Part shown: positions 34,946-45,567 of the stretch, piece by piece
Position numbering within the stretch: the stretch's first letter is position 1
How the letters are laid out: each line of letters starts with the position of its first letter
From: Mycobacterium palustre
GTDB taxonomy: Bacteria; Actinomycetota; Actinomycetes; Mycobacteriales; Mycobacteriaceae
Assembly: GCF_002101785.1 (NCBI RefSeq)
Contig: NZ_LQPJ01000099.1
Coordinates: 1 to 64,000, forward strand
Length of the DNA stretch: 64,000 bases
Direction: 5' to 3'
Notes under the pieces: model-generated
The model's input: only the letters and a program-made list of their open reading frames with translations
Told to the model about the DNA's origin: nothing
Databases searched by the model: none
Translations under genes and position numbers: made by a program

Positions 34946-36332
34946 AGACCGTCTGGCCCTCCCCGGAAACCTTGTCGATGCGCTTGGCCAGATACAGCGC
35001 CTCGAGCGCCAGTTCCAGCGCCGCGGCGCGTTCGCCCTCGGACTCGGCGTGGAGTTTGGCCGCGATGCGGTCGACGACGGGCAGGCCGGGAACCGCGGCC
35101 AGCACGTCCTTGGCCGACACCCGCTCGCCCGTCGTCACCGCGGCACCGCCCTCGACCGCGGACACCAGCGCGCCGACGTCGACGCCGCCCAGTACCCGGG
35201 CCGCGGTGTCGGCGGTCGCCCGGCGCAGCAGGTGCTCGAGCACCGCCTGCTCGCGGCCCTCCTCGCCGGACTCGAATTCCAGCTTGCCGCGCAGCACGTC
35301 GATCACGGTGCCCAGGTCGACCACCCGGGCCACCGGGTCGGTCTCCCCCAGCACCGCGCCGCGATGGCGGGCGGCGGCGGCCACGGTCTCGGCCGCGGCG
35401 ATCGCGAACCGCGCCGACACCCCGGAGCGCTGGTCGACCGAGTTGGACTCCCGCAGGTAGCGGGCGAACCGCGCGATCACCTGCAAGAGGTAGTCGGGCA
35501 CCTGGGCGCTCAGGTGCGCCTCCTGCGCGATCACGCCTACCTCTGCCTGAAGCTCCAGCGGGTAGTGCGTGCGGATCTCGGCGCCGAACCGGTCCTTGAG
35601 CGGGGTGATGATGCGGCCCCGGTTGGTGTAGTCCTCGGGGTTGGCGCTGGCCACCACGAGCACGTCCAGCGGCAGGCGCAGCGTGTACCCGCGGACCTGG
35701 ATGTCGCGCTCCTCCATGACGTTGAGCATCGACACCTGGATGCGCTCGGCCAGGTCGGGCAGCTCGTTGACCGCGACGATGCCGCGGTGCGCGCGCGGGA
35801 TCAGCCCGTAGGCGATGGTTTCGGGGTCGCCGAGGCTGCGGCCCTCGGCCACCTTGATCGGGTCGATGTCACCGACCAGGTCGGCGACGCTGGTGTCGGG
35901 CGTGGCCAGCTTCTCGGTGTAGCGCTCGCTGCGGTGCTTCCACGCCACGGGCAGGTCGTCGCCGAGCGTGGCGGCCCGCCGGATCGACTCCGGGGTGATC
36001 GGGGTGTACGGGTGCTCGCCGAGCTCGGCGCCGTCGATGACCGGCGTCCACTCGTCCAGCAGCCCGACCAGCGCCCGCAGCAGCCGGGTCTTGCCCTGGC
36101 CGCGTTCGCCCAGCAGCACGAAGTCGTGACCGGCGATCAGCGCGCGCTCGAGTTGCGGCAAGACGGTGTCGTCGAAGCCCAAAATGCCCGGCCAGATCGC
36201 TTCGCGTTCCGCGCCGTCGGCCAGGCGGGTCAGGAGGTTTTCACGGATTTCCTGCTTGACGCCCCGTTCGCGGTGCCCGGCGGCACGCAGTTCGCCGAGG
36301 GTGCGGGGCAGATTGGTCGATGATGGCACCAC
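34938..36332 (-). CDS. AAA+ ATPase, MoxR/magnesium chelatase-like (Rv0958 homologue)
   Basis: The 464-residue AAA+ protein has Walker A LLGERGQGKTRLLRAL, Walker B in RGIVAVNELPDL, sensor 1 in LDVLVVASANPEDYTN and an arginine-finger region in TPLKDRFGAEIRTHYPLE. The architecture is like ChlI/BchI and MoxR proteins. It is predicted to remodel a substrate together with the VWA protein whose gene overlaps its 3' end. The start is GTG 36332 (or GTG 36329). It sits 41 bp downstream of purH on the same strand. Confidence 0.88.
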   Translation of the reverse strand: MVPSSTNLPRTLGELRAAGHRERGVKQEIRENLLTRLADGAEREAIWPGILGFDDTVLPQLERALIAGHDFVLLGERGQGKTRLLRALVGLLDEWTPVIDGAELGEHPYTPITPESIRRAATLGDDLPVAWKHRSERYTEKLATPDTSVADLVGDIDPIKVAEGRSLGDPETIAYGLIPRAHRGIVAVNELPDLAERIQVSMLNVMEERDIQVRGYTLRLPLDVLVVASANPEDYTNRGRIITPLKDRFGAEIRTHYPLELQAEVGVIAQEAHLSAQVPDYLLQVIARFARYLRESNSVDQRSGVSARFAIAAAETVAAAARHRGAVLGETDPVARVVDLGTVIDVLRGKLEFESGEEGREQAVLEHLLRRATADTAARVLGGVDVGALVSAVEGGAAVTTGERVSAKDVLAAVPGLPVVDRIAAKLHAESEGERAAALELALEALYLAKRIDKVSGEGQTVYG

Positions 36333-36373
36333 TCCACGCTACGCGCTGCCCGCACGGCCCACCCGCCGAACGT

Positions 36374-37957
36374 TCAGTGCGCGAAGTGGCGGGCTCCGGT
36401 GAGGTACACCGTGACGCCGGCCTTGGCCGCCGCCGCGGTCACCTCGTCGTCGCGTACCGATCCGCCCGGATGCACGACGGCCTTCACCCCGGCGGCCGTC
36501 AGCGTCTCGAGCCCGTCGGGGAACGGGAAGAACGCGTCGGAGGCCGCGACCGCGCCCTTGACCCGGTCGCCGCCCCTCTCGACGGCCAGCCGGGCGGCGT
36601 CCACCCGGTTGACCTGCCCCATGCCTACGCCGATGGTGGCGCCGTCCGCGGCGATCACGATCGCGTTCGACTTGACCGCGCGGCAGGCGCGCCACGCAAA
36701 GACCAGGTCGGTCAACGTCTTCGGGTCCGCCGGTGATCCGGTGGCCAGCGTCCAGTTGGCCGGGTTGTCGCCGTGCGCGTCGAGCTGGTCGCGTTGCTGC
36801 ACCAGGAGCCCGCCGCTGACCGGTCGCAGCTCGGTGCCGCCGGCCAGCGGCTCGGAGGCCAGCAGCACCCTGATGTTCTTCTTGCGGGTCAGCGCCTCGA
36901 CGGCGCCCGGCGCGTAGGCGGGCGCCACGATCACCTCGGTGAAGATGGTGCTCACGTACTCCGCCATCTCGACGCTGACCTCGGTGTTCGCCGCGATCAC
37001 CCCGCCGTAGGCGCTCAGCGGATCGCATTCGTGCGCCTTGCGGTGCGCGTCGGCGACCGACACCGACGAGATCGCGATCCCACAGGGGTTGGCGTGCTTG
37101 ATAATCGCCACGCACATCTCTTCGTGGTCGAAGGCGGCCCGCCACGCGGCGTCGGCGTCGGTGAAGTTGTTGTAGGACATCTCTTTTCCGTGCAGCTGCT
37201 CGGCCTGCGCCAGGCCGGGCCAGGCGGCGGGGTCGCTGTAGAGGGCCGCCTGCTGATGCGGGTTCTCGCCGTAGCGCAGCATCGTCGTGCGCCGCCAGCT
37301 GCCGGCCAGCCACTGCGGAAACGCCGTGGGCGGATGTTCGGGCGCCAGCGTCGACTCCATCCAGGCGGCGACGGCGATGTCGTATTCCGCGGTGTGCCGA
37401 AAGGCCAGCGCCGCCAGCCTTTTGCGCTCGGCGAGGGTAAACCCGCCACCGCGGACCGCGGCGAGCACGCCGTCGTAGCCGAGCGGATCGGTGACCACCG
37501 CGACGCTGGGATGGTTCTTGGCGGCGGCGCGCACCATCGAGGGGCCGCCGATGTCGATCTGCTCGACGCACTCGTCGATGCTCGCGCCAGAGTCGACGGT
37601 TTCGCTGAACGGATACAGGTTGACGACCACCAGCTCGAACGCCGCGATGCCGAGTTTTTCGAGCGCCGCGGCGTGCTCGGGTTTGCGCAGATCGGCCAGC
37701 AGCCCCGCATGCACCCGGGGGTGCAGCGTCTTGACGCGGCCGTCGAGCACCTCGGGGAAGCCGGTCAGTTCCTCCACCCGGGTGACCGGGATGCCTTTGT
37801 CGGCGATGGTTTTCGCCGTCGATCCGGTCGAGACGATCTCGACGCCCGACTCGGCGAGCCCGCGGGCGAGGTCGACGAGCCCGGTCTTGTCGTAAACGCT
37901 GATCAGCGCGCGGCGGATGGGCCGCTTGGTGGCGCCCAGGCCGTCGTCGGTGCTCAT
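36374..37957 (-). CDS. purH: Bifunctional AICAR formyltransferase / IMP cyclohydrolase
   Basis: The 527-residue protein comprises an N-terminal IMP cyclohydrolase domain ([34 protein letters not shown]) and a C-terminal AICAR transformylase domain ([33 protein letters not shown]). The Lys-His pair of the transformylase active site is visible in IIKHANPCG. It catalyses the last two steps of de novo IMP synthesis. It corresponds to Rv0957. purN ends 7 bp before its ATG, so the two purine genes form an operon. Confidence 0.97.
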   Translation of the reverse strand: MSTDDGLGATKRPIRRALISVYDKTGLVDLARGLAESGVEIVSTGSTAKTIADKGIPVTRVEELTGFPEVLDGRVKTLHPRVHAGLLADLRKPEHAAALEKLGIAAFELVVVNLYPFSETVDSGASIDECVEQIDIGGPSMVRAAAKNHPSVAVVTDPLGYDGVLAAVRGGGFTLAERKRLAALAFRHTAEYDIAVAAWMESTLAPEHPPTAFPQWLAGSWRRTTMLRYGENPHQQAALYSDPAAWPGLAQAEQLHGKEMSYNNFTDADAAWRAAFDHEEMCVAIIKHANPCGIAISSVSVADAHRKAHECDPLSAYGGVIAANTEVSVEMAEYVSTIFTEVIVAPAYAPGAVEALTRKKNIRVLLASEPLAGGTELRPVSGGLLVQQRDQLDAHGDNPANWTLATGSPADPKTLTDLVFAWRACRAVKSNAIVIAADGATIGVGMGQVNRVDAARLAVERGGDRVKGAVAASDAFFPFPDGLETLTAAGVKAVVHPGGSVRDDEVTAAAAKAGVTVYLTGARHFAH

Positions 37958-37964
37958 GTTGTGC

Positions 37965-38594
37965 TCATCCCAGGGTTGCCTTTCGTCCGTTCACGGTGAC
38001 GCCGCGGGTCGCGATCGCGGCCACCACATCCACCAACAGCTGCCGTTCGGTGATTTTGATGCGTTCATGCAGTGTCTCTTCGTCGTCGCCGTCGAGCACC
38101 GGGACGGATTGCTGAGCCACGATCGGCCCGGTGTCCGTGCCCGCATCCACCAGGTGCACCGTACAGCCTGTGACCTTCACCCCGTAGGCCAACGCGTCGG
38201 CCACCCCGTGCGCGCCCGGGAACGCGGGCAGCAGCGCGGGGTGGGTGTTGAGGATGCGCCCGTAGAATCGTGAAAGAAATTGGGGACCAAGGATTCTCAT
38301 GAAACCCGCGGATACGATCAGGTCGGGCGCGTGCGCGGCGGCGGCGGCGGTGATCGCCGCGTCCCAGGCGTCGCGGTCGGAATGGTCGCCCACCCGGACG
38401 GTGAACGTGGGCAGCGACGCCGCGGCGGCGATCTCGGTGGCCCGGCAGTCACGATCGGCCCCCACGGCCACCACGCGGGCGGGGTAGTCGCCGACGGCGG
38501 CGCCGATCAGCGAGGCCAGCAGTGAACCGGTGCCGGACGCCAACACCACCACCCGCGCCGGCGCGCTGGGGGGCACGTGGAGCGGCTCGGACAC
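37965..38594 (-). CDS. purN: Phosphoribosylglycinamide formyltransferase
   Basis: The 209-residue GAR transformylase has catalytic residues Asn and His in [17 protein letters not shown] and Asp in [13 protein letters not shown]. The phosphate loop is [15 protein letters not shown]. It uses 10-formyl-THF to formylate GAR in purine synthesis. It corresponds to Rv0956. The start is GTG 38594. It is 89 bp after perM on the same strand and almost touches purH. Confidence 0.96.
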   Translation of the reverse strand: MSEPLHVPPSAPARVVVLASGTGSLLASLIGAAVGDYPARVVAVGADRDCRATEIAAAASLPTFTVRVGDHSDRDAWDAAITAAAAAHAPDLIVSAGFMRILGPQFLSRFYGRILNTHPALLPAFPGAHGVADALAYGVKVTGCTVHLVDAGTDTGPIVAQQSVPVLDGDDEETLHERIKITERQLLVDVVAAIATRGVTVNGRKATLG

Positions 38595-38683
38595 ATCGGC
38601 GAGCCTACTGGTCCGCCCCAGGCGCCGAGCCTGCGTCCAGCGCTACTCTGCCGGGCGTGTCGACGCGCTGGACGCAGGCTCGA

Positions 38684-39997
38684 TCACGCGTGCGGCGGCG
38701 CCTCGTCATCGGCCGGTTCGTCGGCGGGCTCGTCGGCGGGCTCGTCGCCGGGCTTGTCTTCGGGCTCCTCGAAAAGCACCCCGAAGTCGGCCGGCTCCCC
38801 GGCGGCGGGCGCCGGCGCGCGTTTGCGCCGCCTGGGCCTCCCGAGCCCGACGGGCCGGATCCCGCCGGCCATCACGACGGTGGCGCAGCCGACGACCGCG
38901 AACCAGAAGAACACGCCGGCCACGAACGTCCCCTGGTCGACGCCGACGTGCCCGAAGTTACCGAGCCGGCCGCTGCCGCCGTAGGCGAGCAACGACATCG
39001 CCAGCGCGCCGGCGGCCGCGGCGACCAGCAGTTTGGCCATCGCCGGAAGCAGCGGCAGCGCGCGCCGGGCGCATTGCTGGCCGACCGCCACACCCGACGA
39101 CGCGCCCACGATGAGCAGCGCGACCCACACCGGCCCCAGCGGCGGCGTCGGCGCCGCGGCCAGAATCGGCAGCGCCGGGATGTCGCCGCCGAACACGGTG
39201 AACGAGCTGAACGTCGCGAAGCCCAAATGGGCGCTGGACCCGACGGCGACGGCCGACGTGCCGACGATGACGTTGGGCGCGTAGAGCACCGACAGCATGG
39301 TGAGGCTGAACTGGCCGAAGATCGACTCGGTGATGCCGTACAGCTCCTGCATCTTCGCCCAGTGCACGACCAGCGACCCGGCGGTCACCAGCCCCGACAG
39401 GCCGAACAAGGCCAGCACGCCGGCCGCGGCCGCGCGCAGGGAATCGCCGAGCCAACCGGGCAGCGGCGAGGCCGCCAACGCGCGTCGTCCCACCCGCGAT
39501 CCCACGCCGATCGCGGCGCCGACGGCGTGCACCACCAGGACGCTGGCGAACGCCCGCAGGGCGCTGGGCGTCTGCAACTCGGTGATCACCGACGACGCGT
39601 CGTGGATGACCGCCAGCGCGATCGCGGCCATCAGCAGCGGCCCGCCCAGCGCCGACGCGATCACCCAGCGCACCACCAGCCACGACGAATGCGGGGAGGT
39701 GGCGCGGGCGCTGCTGCGCGCGGTGCCCCAGACCATGAAAATGACTGGCAGCAGCGGCATTGCGCCGAGTTCGCGGCCACCGATCGAGACCGGCACCTGG
39801 TGCACCGCGAGCCACATGCTGGCGATGGCGCCCAACGCCCCGGTCATGTCGCTGTTGGCGATCAACAGCTGCAGCAGCGTGACCGCGGCGACGATACCCA
39901 GGGCCACCACGGCCGGACCGAACGCCACCCGGACGAGGTCACGCGCCTGGCGAGCGCCCGCTGCCCGGTTGTCTGCGCTCTCCGACACCCTTTTCAC
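38684..39997 (-). CDS. perM: Polytopic membrane protein PerM (DUF6350)
   Basis: The 437-residue protein has about eight to ten hydrophobic spans, such as [20 protein letters not shown] and [21 protein letters not shown]. It ends in a charged cytoplasmic tail that is Asp/Glu/Pro-rich ([16 protein letters not shown]). It corresponds to Rv0955 (PerM), needed in M. tuberculosis for persistence and, at low magnesium, for cell division through stabilisation of FtsB. The start is GTG 39997. The Asp-Glu-Pro-Ala repeats at the C-terminus are low complexity and likely disordered. It precedes purN on the same strand but is probably an independent function. Confidence 0.88.
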   Translation of the reverse strand: MKRVSESADNRAAGARQARDLVRVAFGPAVVALGIVAAVTLLQLLIANSDMTGALGAIASMWLAVHQVPVSIGGRELGAMPLLPVIFMVWGTARSSARATSPHSSWLVVRWVIASALGGPLLMAAIALAVIHDASSVITELQTPSALRAFASVLVVHAVGAAIGVGSRVGRRALAASPLPGWLGDSLRAAAAGVLALFGLSGLVTAGSLVVHWAKMQELYGITESIFGQFSLTMLSVLYAPNVIVGTSAVAVGSSAHLGFATFSSFTVFGGDIPALPILAAAPTPPLGPVWVALLIVGASSGVAVGQQCARRALPLLPAMAKLLVAAAAGALAMSLLAYGGSGRLGNFGHVGVDQGTFVAGVFFWFAVVGCATVVMAGGIRPVGLGRPRRRKRAPAPAAGEPADFGVLFEEPEDKPGDEPADEPADEPADDEAPPHA

Positions 39998-40036
39998 GCT
40001 TGGCGCACGTGCCCGGTTACGCGCGAGAGCGCATCG

Positions 40037-40963
40037 TTACGAAGGAGCCGGCCCAGACGGTGACTGCTGCTGCTGCTCCTGGCCGTGCTGGTTCCCGGTC
40101 TGGCCCGAGTGGTCGACGGGGCCCGAACCGCCCTGCGACTCGCCACCGGCCGACGGCGGCGGGCCGAAGCTGGGGAACCCGGTGGGCGGAGTCGACGGTC
40201 CGTGCTGCTGCGCCGCCGGCTGGGGCCCCGACTGCGGCCCCGGCTGCTGGGCACCGAATCCCGCGGTAGAGGTGGGGATGGCGGCCTGGGTCGGGGCCTG
40301 GCTCTGGCTCGACGGGTAGCCGCCGTACTGCGCCCCATAGCCCGAGGACTGCGGGGTCTGCGACTGGTGTCCGCCGTGTTGCTGGGCGCCCGGCTGACCG
40401 TAGTAAGGCTGCTGCCCGTATTGGCCGTACTGCCCGTACTGGCCGTAGCCCGCGTAGGGGTCGTACTTGGGGCGCGGTGCCGGGGCGGTGATGACGCCGG
40501 CGTCGAGCAGCAGGGCGTAGATGGCCGCGATCGACTGGAAGACGCTGCAGCCCACCAACGGCCACATCGCCCAGCCGACGGAGAACCCGGCGGGCGTGTT
40601 GACGACTTCGGTGATGGCCAGCAAGGTGCCCAGCACCGCGATGACCGCGACGATGCCGACGTAGCTCCTGGCCTTCGGCAGCAAGCCCAATCCGGCGAGC
40701 AGCGCGGCCAGCACGGCCACGATGACGGCGGTGCCGGCGTCGCCGGCGCGCCCGCCACCCGGGCCGAGGTCGGCGCTGATGGTGAAGGTGGGCCCGAAGT
40801 TCAGCAGGTATACGGCGAGGCCCAGCGCCAGCACGGCGATGTTGAGGATCAGCGGAAGCTTGCTTTCGCCGTCGTCGGTCTTGGCGAACGACGGGGTGGC
40901 ACCGGCATAGGAGCCGCCGGGTTGCGCGGGTTGATATCCGGGACTGCCGGGCGAGTAGGTCAT
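40037..40963 (-). CDS. Four-TM DUF5336 protein, 34 kDa antigen-like (Rv0954 homologue)
   Basis: The 308-residue protein has a short N-terminus ([17 protein letters not shown]), about four membrane helices between residues 35 and 155 ([37 protein letters not shown]) and a C-terminal half rich in Gln, Gly, Tyr and Pro. The tail has near-repeats such as [13 protein letters not shown]. It corresponds to Rv0954, reported as associated with the division complex, and to the 34 kDa antigen family. The start is ATG 40963 with AGGAGGAGT upstream. It is divergent from the LLM oxidoreductase gene, with 262 bp between them that hold the KstR-like site. Confidence 0.87.
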   Translation of the reverse strand: MTYSPGSPGYQPAQPGGSYAGATPSFAKTDDGESKLPLILNIAVLALGLAVYLLNFGPTFTISADLGPGGGRAGDAGTAVIVAVLAALLAGLGLLPKARSYVGIVAVIAVLGTLLAITEVVNTPAGFSVGWAMWPLVGCSVFQSIAAIYALLLDAGVITAPAPRPKYDPYAGYGQYGQYGQYGQQPYYGQPGAQQHGGHQSQTPQSSGYGAQYGGYPSSQSQAPTQAAIPTSTAGFGAQQPGPQSGPQPAAQQHGPSTPPTGFPSFGPPPSAGGESQGGSGPVDHSGQTGNQHGQEQQQQSPSGPAPS

Positions 40964-41202
40964 TACTCCTCCTGTTGCTTCCTGTGCCTCGAAGGGCCTT
41001 GGGGCGCCCCATCGTGCTGCGACGCTGTGCTTTCAGGCGCGCCGCGGTCGAAACACCCCCGGGGATCTTGCGTGCGACGCGATCGACCAACCACGCTAGC
41101 GCACGTTGCGGTGGCAGTGGGGCTGCGACCGGCCCACGGGCGCGACCAGCGCCGATCGGGGTGACGGATCGCCATCCGGGGAGCGCGCTTGCCCGGCCGA
41201 GG

Positions 41203-41216
41203 TAGAACACGTTCTA
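41203..41216 (+). promoter_or_regulatory. KstR-like operator upstream of LLM oxidoreductase 1
   Basis: TAGAACACGTTCTA matches the KstR consensus TNNAACNNGTTNNA in full. It ends 9 bp before the ATG at 41226, so a bound repressor would block the transcript start. An identical 14 bp site occurs at 56570-56583 before the second LLM gene. KstR represses cholesterol and fatty-acid catabolic genes in mycobacteria. Confidence 0.8.
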
Positions 41217-41225
41217 ATTCTGTGC

Positions 41226-42074
41226 ATGGATTACGGCCTCGTGCTTTTCACCAGCGACCGCGGCATCTCCCCGGCGGCAGCCGCCAAGCTTGCCGACGAC
41301 CACGGCTTCCAGACGTTCTACGTGCCCGAACACACCCACATCCCGGTCAAGCGTGAGGCGGCCCATCCCACGACCGGCGACGCGTCGCTGCCGGACGACC
41401 GCTACATGCGCACGCTGGACCCCTGGGTGAGCCTGGGCGCGGCCTGCGCGGTGACCTCGCGGGTGCGGTTGTCCACCGCGGTGGCACTGCCCGTCGAGCA
41501 CGACCCGATCACCCTGGCCAAAAGCATCGCGACCCTCGATCACCTGTCCGGGGGCCGGGTCAGCCTCGGCGTCGGATTCGGCTGGAACACCGACGAACTC
41601 GCCGACCACGGCGTGCCGCCGGCGCGGCGCCGCACCATGCTGCGCGAGTACATCGAGGCGATGCGCGCCCTGTGGACGCAGGAAGAAGCCGCCTACGACG
41701 GCGAGTTCGTCAAGTTCGGGCCGAGCTGGGCGTGGCCCAAGCCGGTGCAGTCTCAGATTCCGGTGCTGGTGGGCGCTGCCGGCAACGAGAAGAACTTCAA
41801 GTGGATCGCCCGCAGCGCCGACGGCTGGATCACCACCCCACGCGACTTCGACATCGACGAGCCGGTGAGGTTGCTGCAGGACACCTGGGCGGCGGCGGGC
41901 CGCGACGGCGCGCCCCAGATCGTCGCCCTCGACTTCAAGCCGGTGCCCGAGAAGCTGGCGCGCTGGGCCGAGCTGGGGGTCACCGAGGTGCTGTTCGGCC
42001 TGCCGGACCGCTCCGACGACGAGGTCGCCGCATACGTGGAGCGGCTGGCCGGAAAGCTGGCCGCCGCGGTCTAG
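41226..42074 (+). CDS. LLM-class F420-dependent oxidoreductase (Rv0953c homologue)
   Basis: The 282-residue luciferase-like TIM barrel protein starts MDYGLVLFTSDRGISPAAAA. Motifs typical of the mycobacterial F420 group include YVPEHTHIPV, the VALPVEHDPITLAKSIATLDHLSGG region and GVGFGWNTDEL. It probably uses F420H2/F420 to reduce or oxidise a lipid- or steroid-derived substrate. The ATG at 41226 is right behind the KstR-like operator with no room for a Shine-Dalgarno, so the message may be leaderless. This control suggests a role in sterol or lipid metabolism. Confidence 0.87.
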   Translation: MDYGLVLFTSDRGISPAAAAKLADDHGFQTFYVPEHTHIPVKREAAHPTTGDASLPDDRYMRTLDPWVSLGAACAVTSRVRLSTAVALPVEHDPITLAKSIATLDHLSGGRVSLGVGFGWNTDELADHGVPPARRRTMLREYIEAMRALWTQEEAAYDGEFVKFGPSWAWPKPVQSQIPVLVGAAGNEKNFKWIARSADGWITTPRDFDIDEPVRLLQDTWAAAGRDGAPQIVALDFKPVPEKLARWAELGVTEVLFGLPDRSDDEVAAYVERLAGKLAAAV

Positions 42075-42103
42075 GACGCCGCCTAACCCCCGAGCTGAAC
42101 GGG

Positions 42104-43006
42104 TTACAGGCTGGTAAGGATCTTGCGCGCCAGCGCCGCCGTCTCCGAGGGCGTCTTGCCGACCTTCACGCCGGCCGCCTCCAGGGCCTCCTTCTTGGCG
42201 GCCGCGGTGCCCGACGAGCCGGACACGATCGCGCCGGCGTGGCCCATGGTCTTGCCCTCGGGCGCGGTGAACCCCGCGACGTAGCCGACGACCGGCTTGG
42301 ACACGTGCGCCTTGATGTAGTCGGCCGCGCGCTCCTCGGCGTCCCCGCCGATTTCGCCGATCATCACGATGACCTTGGTGTCGGGGTCCTTCTCGAAGGC
42401 CTCGATGGCGTCGATGTGGGTGGTCCCGATCACCGGGTCGCCGCCGATGCCGATCGACGTCGAGAAGCCGAAGTCGCGCAGCTCGTACATCATCTGGTAG
42501 GTCAGCGTGCCAGACTTCGAGACCAGCCCGACCGGTCCCGGGCCGGTGATGTTGGCGGGCGTGATGCCCACCAGCGCCTGGCCGGGGGTGATGATGCCGG
42601 GACAGTTCGGCCCGATGATGCGCGTCTTACCGCCCTTGTCCAAGTTGTAGGCCCACGCGAATGCGGTGTCCTGCACCGGGATTCCCTCGGTGATCACCAC
42701 GAGCAGCGGGATCTCGGCGTCGACGGCCTCGATGATGGCGTCCTTGGCGAACTTCGGCGGGACGAAGATGATCGACACGTCGGCGCCGGTCTTTTCCATC
42801 GCCTCGGCGACGCCGCCGAACACCGGCAGCTTCACGATCCGGCCGCCCTTGTCCTCGTGCGTGACGGTGGTGCCCGCCTTACGCGCGTTGACCCCGCCCA
42901 CGATCTGCGTGCCGGCCTTGAGCATGCGCGCGGTGTGGACGGTGGCCTCGCTGCCGGTGATGCCCTGGACGATGACCTTGTTTTCGGAGGTCAGGAATAT
43001 TGCCAT
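42104..43006 (-). CDS. sucD: Succinyl-CoA synthetase alpha subunit
   Basis: The 300-residue SucD has a CoA-binding Rossmann domain ([19 protein letters not shown]) and the phospho-His loop [20 protein letters not shown]. It forms a complex with SucC, converting succinyl-CoA to succinate with ATP synthesis in the TCA cycle. It corresponds to Rv0952. The ATG at 43006 is 18 bp after the sucC stop, with AGAAAGGACC as ribosome-binding site. Confidence 0.97.
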   Translation of the reverse strand: MAIFLTSENKVIVQGITGSEATVHTARMLKAGTQIVGGVNARKAGTTVTHEDKGGRIVKLPVFGGVAEAMEKTGADVSIIFVPPKFAKDAIIEAVDAEIPLLVVITEGIPVQDTAFAWAYNLDKGGKTRIIGPNCPGIITPGQALVGITPANITGPGPVGLVSKSGTLTYQMMYELRDFGFSTSIGIGGDPVIGTTHIDAIEAFEKDPDTKVIVMIGEIGGDAEERAADYIKAHVSKPVVGYVAGFTAPEGKTMGHAGAIVSGSSGTAAAKKEALEAAGVKVGKTPSETAALARKILTSL

Positions 43007-43024
43007 GAGTCATTGGTCCTTTCT

Positions 43025-44188
43025 TCAGGCGCTCGCCAGCTCGGCGGCCTTGTCGGCGGCCTCGTCCATCGTCGGAACCAGCGTCACCAGCGGGTGGTTG
43101 GCCTCGGTCAGGATGCGGCGACCCTCCTCGACGTTGTTGCCGTCGAGCCGCACCACCAGCGGCTTGTTGGCCTCGTCGCCGAGAATTTCCAGCGCCTTGA
43201 CGATCCCGGTCGCGACCGCGTCGCAGGCGGTGATGCCGCCGAAGACGTTGACGAACACGGCCTTGACCTGCTCGTCGCCCAGGACCACGTCCAGGCCGGC
43301 GGCCATCACCTCGGCGGAGGCACCGCCACCGATGTCGAGGAAGTTGGCCGGCTTGACGCCGCCGTGCTTCTCGCCGGCGTAGGCGACGACGTCGAGCGTC
43401 GACATCACCAGCCCCGCGCCGTTGCCGATGATGCCCACCTGGCCATCGAGCTTGACGTAGTTGAGGTGGTTCTCCTTGGCCTTGAGCTCGAGCGGGTCGG
43501 TGGCGTCGCGGTCCTCGAATTCGGCGTGGTCGGGGTGGCGGAAGTCGGCGTTGGCGTCGAGCGTGATCTTGCCGTCCAGCGCCAGGATCCGGTCGTCGGG
43601 GGTGCGCACCAGCGGGTTGACCTCCACCAGCGTCGCGTCCTCGGCGACGAAAAGCTCCCACAGCTTGGAGATGGTCACAGCCGCGGCGTCGAGCACCTCG
43701 GCCGGCAGGTGGCCCTGCTCGGCGATCGACCGGGCGGTCGCCTCGTCGACGCCCTTGACGGCGTCCACCGCGACCTTGGCCAGCCGATCGGGCTTGGTGG
43801 CTGCAACTTCCTCGATCTCCATGCCGCCCTCGACCGAGCACATCGCCAGGTAGGTGCGGTTGGCGCGGTCCAGCAGGAAGGAGATGTAGTACTCCTCGGC
43901 GATGTCGCTGGCCTCGGCCACCAGCAGCTTCTTGACGATGTGGCCCTTGATGTCCAGCCCGAGAATGTTCTTGGCGTGTTCGTAGGCGTCCGCGGGCGTC
44001 GCCGCGTACTTGACGCCGCCGGCCTTGCCGCGGCCCCCCACTTTGACCTGCGCCTTCACCATCACAGGGCGACCGATCTCCTCGGCGATCGCCCGCGCGC
44101 CCTCGGCGGTGTCGGTCACCCGGCCCGGCGTACTCGGTACGTTGTGTTTGGCGAACAATTCTTTGGCTTGATACTCGAAAAGGTCCAT
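43025..44188 (-). CDS. sucC: Succinyl-CoA synthetase beta subunit
   Basis: The 387-residue ATP-grasp subunit starts [22 protein letters not shown]. It also has [39 protein letters not shown] and the C-terminal [11 protein letters not shown] for interaction with SucD. It corresponds to Rv0951. ATG 44188 gives the family start; the upstream in-frame GTG lacks conservation. The upstream region up to the divergent M23 gene carries a CRP-like palindrome. Confidence 0.97.
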   Translation of the reverse strand: MDLFEYQAKELFAKHNVPSTPGRVTDTAEGARAIAEEIGRPVMVKAQVKVGGRGKAGGVKYAATPADAYEHAKNILGLDIKGHIVKKLLVAEASDIAEEYYISFLLDRANRTYLAMCSVEGGMEIEEVAATKPDRLAKVAVDAVKGVDEATARSIAEQGHLPAEVLDAAAVTISKLWELFVAEDATLVEVNPLVRTPDDRILALDGKITLDANADFRHPDHAEFEDRDATDPLELKAKENHLNYVKLDGQVGIIGNGAGLVMSTLDVVAYAGEKHGGVKPANFLDIGGGASAEVMAAGLDVVLGDEQVKAVFVNVFGGITACDAVATGIVKALEILGDEANKPLVVRLDGNNVEEGRRILTEANHPLVTLVPTMDEAADKAAELASA

Positions 44189-44343
44189 GGACTCACTGTC
44201 TTCGGTCGACGTACTGCTTGGCCTATACGTAGCGGTGCCGCGGCCGGCAACTCGCACGGTGGCACTGTATCGACCCGCCCAACGGCTGCTACCGGCGCGT
44301 CCACCGATGTGGCAGAGCTCACGGCATACCGGCGAACCTGAAA

Positions 44344-44359
44344 CGTGATGCGAATCACA
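44344..44359. promoter_or_regulatory. CRP-like palindrome between sucC and the M23 peptidase gene
   Basis: CGTGATGCGAATCACA matches the CRP-type consensus TGTGA-N6-TCACA at nine of ten positions, with perfect GTGA and TCAC arms. It lies 156 bp before the sucC start and 77 bp before the M23 start, so it may serve either. The mycobacterial cAMP receptor protein (Rv3676) uses this type of site. Confidence 0.65.
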
Positions 44360-44435
44360 ATATTGGTCGGGGTTTGGACCCGAGGTTGCCAGTCCCGTCG
44401 GTTAGCGGATACCTTCCTTAGGTCCAGATAACGTT

Positions 44436-45566
44436 ATGGTCACGATACGAGGACATTTCAGCTTGTCCCAGCACGGTTTCGCTCGATCTGCTGCCGAAAC
44501 AGGCGTGATGAGAGTTGGTCGCGCGGCCGGCGCCCGGCGGACGGAGCCGCACCCCAACGAGGTCACCGAGATCTTGCCGCTTGATGGGTTCGACTTCGCC
44601 GACCTCGACCTTGCCGACGACTTCGGCGACCTCAAGGACCTGGACTTCAGCAACGACTCGACCTTCGACAACGAGGTCCAGGTCTTGCTCGCACCCGAGC
44701 TCGACGACCTGCACGAAGTGGACGACCTGCGCCCGCGCGTGCTGGCCGCCCCGACCGCCGTGGCAATCCCGGCGAGGTTCTCGTTCGACGCGCCGGCCGT
44801 CGACGCCGATCGCCGCAACCACTCCGACATCACCGACGTCATCCCGGTGGTCCGCCGCGGGGGCCAGCACCGGAAGCAACCGACCAGCGCGGCCAAGGGA
44901 CGGCTGCTGATCTCGGCGATGGCCGCCGGCGCCGCCGCCGCGGCGGCCCACACCGCGACCAGCCACGCCGACACCCCGAAGACCGAGGCCGTGCTGACGG
45001 CCAACGCCTCCGCGCTCACCGGCGGGTCCGGCATCAGCACCACCCGGGGCGCCCAGGTGATCGCGGTGCAGCCCGCCGCCAACGCCGCGATCCACAACGA
45101 GGAGCTCGCCAAGGGCGTGGCCTTCGCAAACGATCGCGCCCAGCGTGAGGCGCGGCTGCAACAGCCGCTGTACGTGATGCCGACGCACGGCATCTTCACC
45201 TCCAACTTCGGCTACCGCTGGGGTGTGCTGCACGCCGGCATCGACCTCGCCAACTCGATAGGGACCCCGATCTACGCCGTGTCCGACGGTGTGGTCATCG
45301 AGGCGGGCCCCGCCGCCGGCTACGGCGCGCTGGTCAAGCTGCGCCACGCCGACGGCACCGTCACGCTCTACGGCCACGTCAACACCACGCTGGTCAGCGC
45401 CGGCCAGCGGGTGATGGCCGGCGACCAGATCGCCACCATGGGCAACCGGGGCAATTCGACGGGCCCCCACCTGCACTTCGAGGTGTTGCAGGGCGGCACC
45501 GAAAGAATCGACCCCGTCCCATGGTTGGCTAAGCGAGGACTTAACGTCGGCAACTACGCTGGCTGA
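44436..45566 (+). CDS. LytM-type M23 metallopeptidase (Rv0950c homologue)
   Basis: The 376-residue protein has an acidic N-terminal segment (about 40-110, [19 protein letters not shown]...), a hydrophobic anchor or signal-like stretch ([22 protein letters not shown], near 150), then the peptidase domain. Metal ligands are visible: His and Asp in [12 protein letters not shown] and the HxH in [10 protein letters not shown], together with [13 protein letters not shown]. It should cleave or regulate cleavage of peptidoglycan cross-links outside the membrane. The start is not certain: ATG 44436 is the longest, and the ATG at 44508 (MRVGRAAG) is possible. The next gene starts 2 bp after its stop. 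Confidence 0.83.
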   Translation: MVTIRGHFSLSQHGFARSAAETGVMRVGRAAGARRTEPHPNEVTEILPLDGFDFADLDLADDFGDLKDLDFSNDSTFDNEVQVLLAPELDDLHEVDDLRPRVLAAPTAVAIPARFSFDAPAVDADRRNHSDITDVIPVVRRGGQHRKQPTSAAKGRLLISAMAAGAAAAAAHTATSHADTPKTEAVLTANASALTGGSGISTTRGAQVIAVQPAANAAIHNEELAKGVAFANDRAQREARLQQPLYVMPTHGIFTSNFGYRWGVLHAGIDLANSIGTPIYAVSDGVVIEAGPAAGYGALVKLRHADGTVTLYGHVNTTLVSAGQRVMAGDQIATMGNRGNSTGPHLHFEVLQGGTERIDPVPWLAKRGLNVGNYAG

Positions 45567-45567
45567 G

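Noticed and set aside
38522-40063. A 513-codon open frame opposite perM
   Set aside because: Composition is Arg/Gly/His-rich with no recognisable motif. It is the complement of a polytopic membrane protein.
41672-44341. An 889-codon open frame opposite sucC and sucD
   Set aside because: Antisense shadow of two well-conserved TCA genes.
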